Shown piece by piece: positions 38,229-39,989 of a stretch of 39,989 nt of DNA; position 1 is the first letter of the stretch; each line of letters opens with the position of its first letter. The position numbers and the translations under genes were made by a program. Origin of the DNA: a virus; IMG/VR virus record IMGVR_UViG_3300025280_000062, positions 1-39,989 of that record. One strand, 5' to 3'. The notes beneath the pieces are model-generated. The model saw only the letters and a list, made by a program, of their open reading frames with translations. It searched no databases and was not told where the DNA came from.

Positions 38229-39989
38229 GCCGTTTTGACGCCGTGGGCCTGTTCTGGCAGGAATACGCCAAGGAACCCACAAAGGGCACCAACCGGGGGC
38301 CGGTCAACCGGCCACTGGCCCCGGTGCCGGAGCCGAACTGGTTTTGCCCGGAGGGCTTCCCGGAGCTGGGCGCCGCCGGGGCGCTGGTTATCGACCTGGA
38401 AACCGAGGACCCCGGCATTGGCCGGGGTGACGGCCCGGGGGACATCCGGGGCGACGGTAAGATTGTGGGGATTGGTGTGGGCACGGACACCGGCGAGCGC
38501 TGGTATTACCCCCTCTTCCATACTGTGTGCCCGGAGCAAAACCACCCCAACCCGGACGCGGTGCTGCAGTGGGCCGCACAGGAGCTGACGCGCCCGGGCC
38601 AGCTCAAGGTCGGGGCCAACCTGCTCTACGACCTGTTCTGGCTGCAAGCCTACGGCATCCACGTCCCGGGGCCGTACATTGACGTCCAGTGGGTGGAGGC
38701 CATTATCAACGAAACCGCCCGAAGCAAGAGCCTCGACGCACTGGGGGAGCGGTACTGCAATGAGGGCAAGGAATCGAACGCCCTCTACGAGTGGTGTGCC
38801 CGCAGTTACGGCGGCAACCCCAACGGGCGCCAGCGGGCCAACATCTACCGGGCGCCGCCCTCGCTGGTGGGGCCGTATGCGGAGTCCGACGTGGACCTAC
38901 CGTGGCGGGTGTGGCAAGCGCAGAAGCCGGTCATGGAGGCCCTCGGGGTCACGGAGCTGGTGGACATGGAACACCGGCTCATCCCGATGCTGCTGGCTAT
39001 GCGGAAGCGGGGCGTCAAGGTAAACGCGGACAAGGCCAACCGCCTCCAGGACCGGCTGGCGGGTGAGGAGCAAAAGCTGCAGCGGGACCTCAACCACGCC
39101 GCCGGGGGCGGGGAGGTTAACGTCAACAGCGGGGCCGACCTTGCCCGGGTGTTTGACCGGCAGGGGGTGGAGTACCCTACCACCAGCACCGGGCGCCCGA
39201 GCTTCACGAAGGAGTTCCTGGAGGGCTGCGACCACCCCATGGCGGACGCGGTGCTGGCGGTCCGCCGTATGGCAAAGGCCCGGGGCACCTTCGTTCAAGG
39301 CTACCTGCTGGACAGCGCCCATGAGGGTCGCATCCACGCCCTGTTCCACCCGCTTCGCACGGACGAGCACGGGGCCATCTCCGGGCGCTTTTCCAGCTCG
39401 AATCCCAACCTGCAGAACCTACCGTCCCGGGACCCCTACCTTGCCCCGCTGATCCGCGGGTGTTTTGAGCCCGATACGGTGCAGTGGCGCCGGGGCGATT
39501 ACGATCAGGGTGAATACCGTATGCTGGCCCACTACGCCCGGGGACCGAAAAGCGACTGGGTGCGGGAGCGATACAACCTGTACCCGGACAGCACCGACTT
39601 CCACGACACCGCTCAGGAGCTGGTGCAGGACGTGACCGGCATCCAGCTCGGCCGCAAGCCCACCAAGAACATCAACTTCGGCCTGACCTTCGGCATGGGC
39701 AAAAACAAGCTGATTCGCAGCCTCGGTGTGGACCAGACCCGGGGCGAGGAGCTTTACGGGGCGTATCACCGGGGCCTGCCGTTTGTTAAGCGGACGTTCG
39801 ACATGGCCATGAACACCGCCAGCACTCGGGGTTATGTGAAAACCCTGCTGGGCCGGGTGGCGGTGTTTGACCTATGGGAACCGGCGGACTTCGAGCTCCG
39901 GCAGGTGGTGCAGGCGCACCCGGACCGGGACTATGTGGTGGACATGGTGCAGAAGTCCATCGAGGCCGCCCGGGCGGCCTCGATGGACT
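38225..39989 (+). CDS. Family A DNA polymerase (partial, 3' end beyond window)
   Basis: 588 codons of a DNA polymerase I-type enzyme, cut by the window end. Residues 1-190 include a 3'-5' exonuclease with Exo I D57-x-E59 (VIDLETEDPG). The polymerase domain shows SGRFSSSNPNLQNLPSRD, motif A DYDQGEYRMLAHYA (D425) and motif B KPTKNINFGLTFGMGKN. There is no 5' nuclease domain at the N-terminus, as usual for phage enzymes. Motif A is non-standard (canonical DYSQIELR). It would replicate the phage genome with the clamp-like protein. Start ATG 38225 overlaps the previous stop (ATGA). Confidence 0.95.
   Translation, partial: MSRFDAVGLFWQEYAKEPTKGTNRGPVNRPLAPVPEPNWFCPEGFPELGAAGALVIDLETEDPGIGRGDGPGDIRGDGKIVGIGVGTDTGERWYYPLFHTVCPEQNHPNPDAVLQWAAQELTRPGQLKVGANLLYDLFWLQAYGIHVPGPYIDVQWVEAIINETARSKSLDALGERYCNEGKESNALYEWCARSYGGNPNGRQRANIYRAPPSLVGPYAESDVDLPWRVWQAQKPVMEALGVTELVDMEHRLIPMLLAMRKRGVKVNADKANRLQDRLAGEEQKLQRDLNHAAGGGEVNVNSGADLARVFDRQGVEYPTTSTGRPSFTKEFLEGCDHPMADAVLAVRRMAKARGTFVQGYLLDSAHEGRIHALFHPLRTDEHGAISGRFSSSNPNLQNLPSRDPYLAPLIRGCFEPDTVQWRRGDYDQGEYRMLAHYARGPKSDWVRERYNLYPDSTDFHDTAQELVQDVTGIQLGRKPTKNINFGLTFGMGKNKLIRSLGVDQTRGEELYGAYHRGLPFVKRTFDMAMNTASTRGYVKTLLGRVAVFDLWEPADFELRQVVQAHPDRDYVVDMVQKSIEAARAASMD

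Overview
This window is a fully co-directional stretch (every supported gene is on the + strand) of a GC-rich tailed dsDNA phage genome. The evidence is a complete terminase–portal–capsid–neck–tail–lysis series, followed by a phage replication block and an almost complete 7-deazaguanine DNA-modification cassette. A 639-residue tape measure, an HK97-gp10-like tail-component protein and a tail tube protein indicate a long non-contractile tail (siphovirus morphology). No integrase, excisionase or CI-type repressor is visible, so a virulent life style is the simplest reading, limited to what the window shows. The gene set (AEP primase, family A polymerase, folE/queD/queE/queC/dpdA) resembles phages grouped as Queuovirinae (Seuratvirus/Nipunavirus-like). 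That affiliation is an inference from gene content; I could not run a comparison. High GC suggests a GC-rich proteobacterial host.

Layout. (1) About 1-4776: a block of small accessory genes: a VRR-NUC type nuclease, a small protein with an SSB-like acidic tail, an HNH endonuclease, a DUF3310 protein, a cysteine-protease-like protein and four small helix-turn-helix proteins. Two near-identical sigma70-like promoters drive parts of it. (2) 4777-5194: a non-coding AT-rich regulatory cassette with a strong terminator and promoter. (3) 5195-19308: terS, terL, portal, minor head protein, protease/scaffold, decoration, major capsid, neck and tail completion proteins, tail tube, tail chaperones, tape measure and a large repeat-bearing tail protein. 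(4) 19365-22892: tail-tip, fibre and adhesin-like genes plus a compositionally odd ORF. (5) 22905-24029: endolysin, holin, i-spanin and an embedded o-spanin. (6) 24030-24460: a second copy of the regulatory cassette of region 2. (7) 24461-33296: SF2 helicase, conserved early proteins, AEP primase, two UvrD-like helicases, a zinc-finger/winged-helix protein and a small paralogue of its C-terminal domain. (8) 33286-37243: queE, queD, folE, queC, a DUF6884-like gene and dpdA. (9) 37236-39989: a sliding-clamp-like gene and a family A DNA polymerase cut by the window end.

How the parts work together. FolE, QueD, QueE and QueC would convert GTP to preQ0, and DpdA would exchange it for guanine in phage DNA, shielding the genome from host nucleases. 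No QueF-like reductase or Gat-QueC fusion is present, so the predicted base is dPreQ0 or a DUF6884-dependent derivative. Primase, helicases, clamp and polymerase form the replication set. The most unusual features are the duplicated terminator/regulatory cassette placed before both the structural and replication operons, a shared GTAATAGTTCC motif at four control regions, a tail-completion protein fused to a ComEA-type helix-hairpin-helix domain, a QueC lacking its zinc cysteines, nested scaffold start sites, and a probable -1 frameshift in the tail chaperones.
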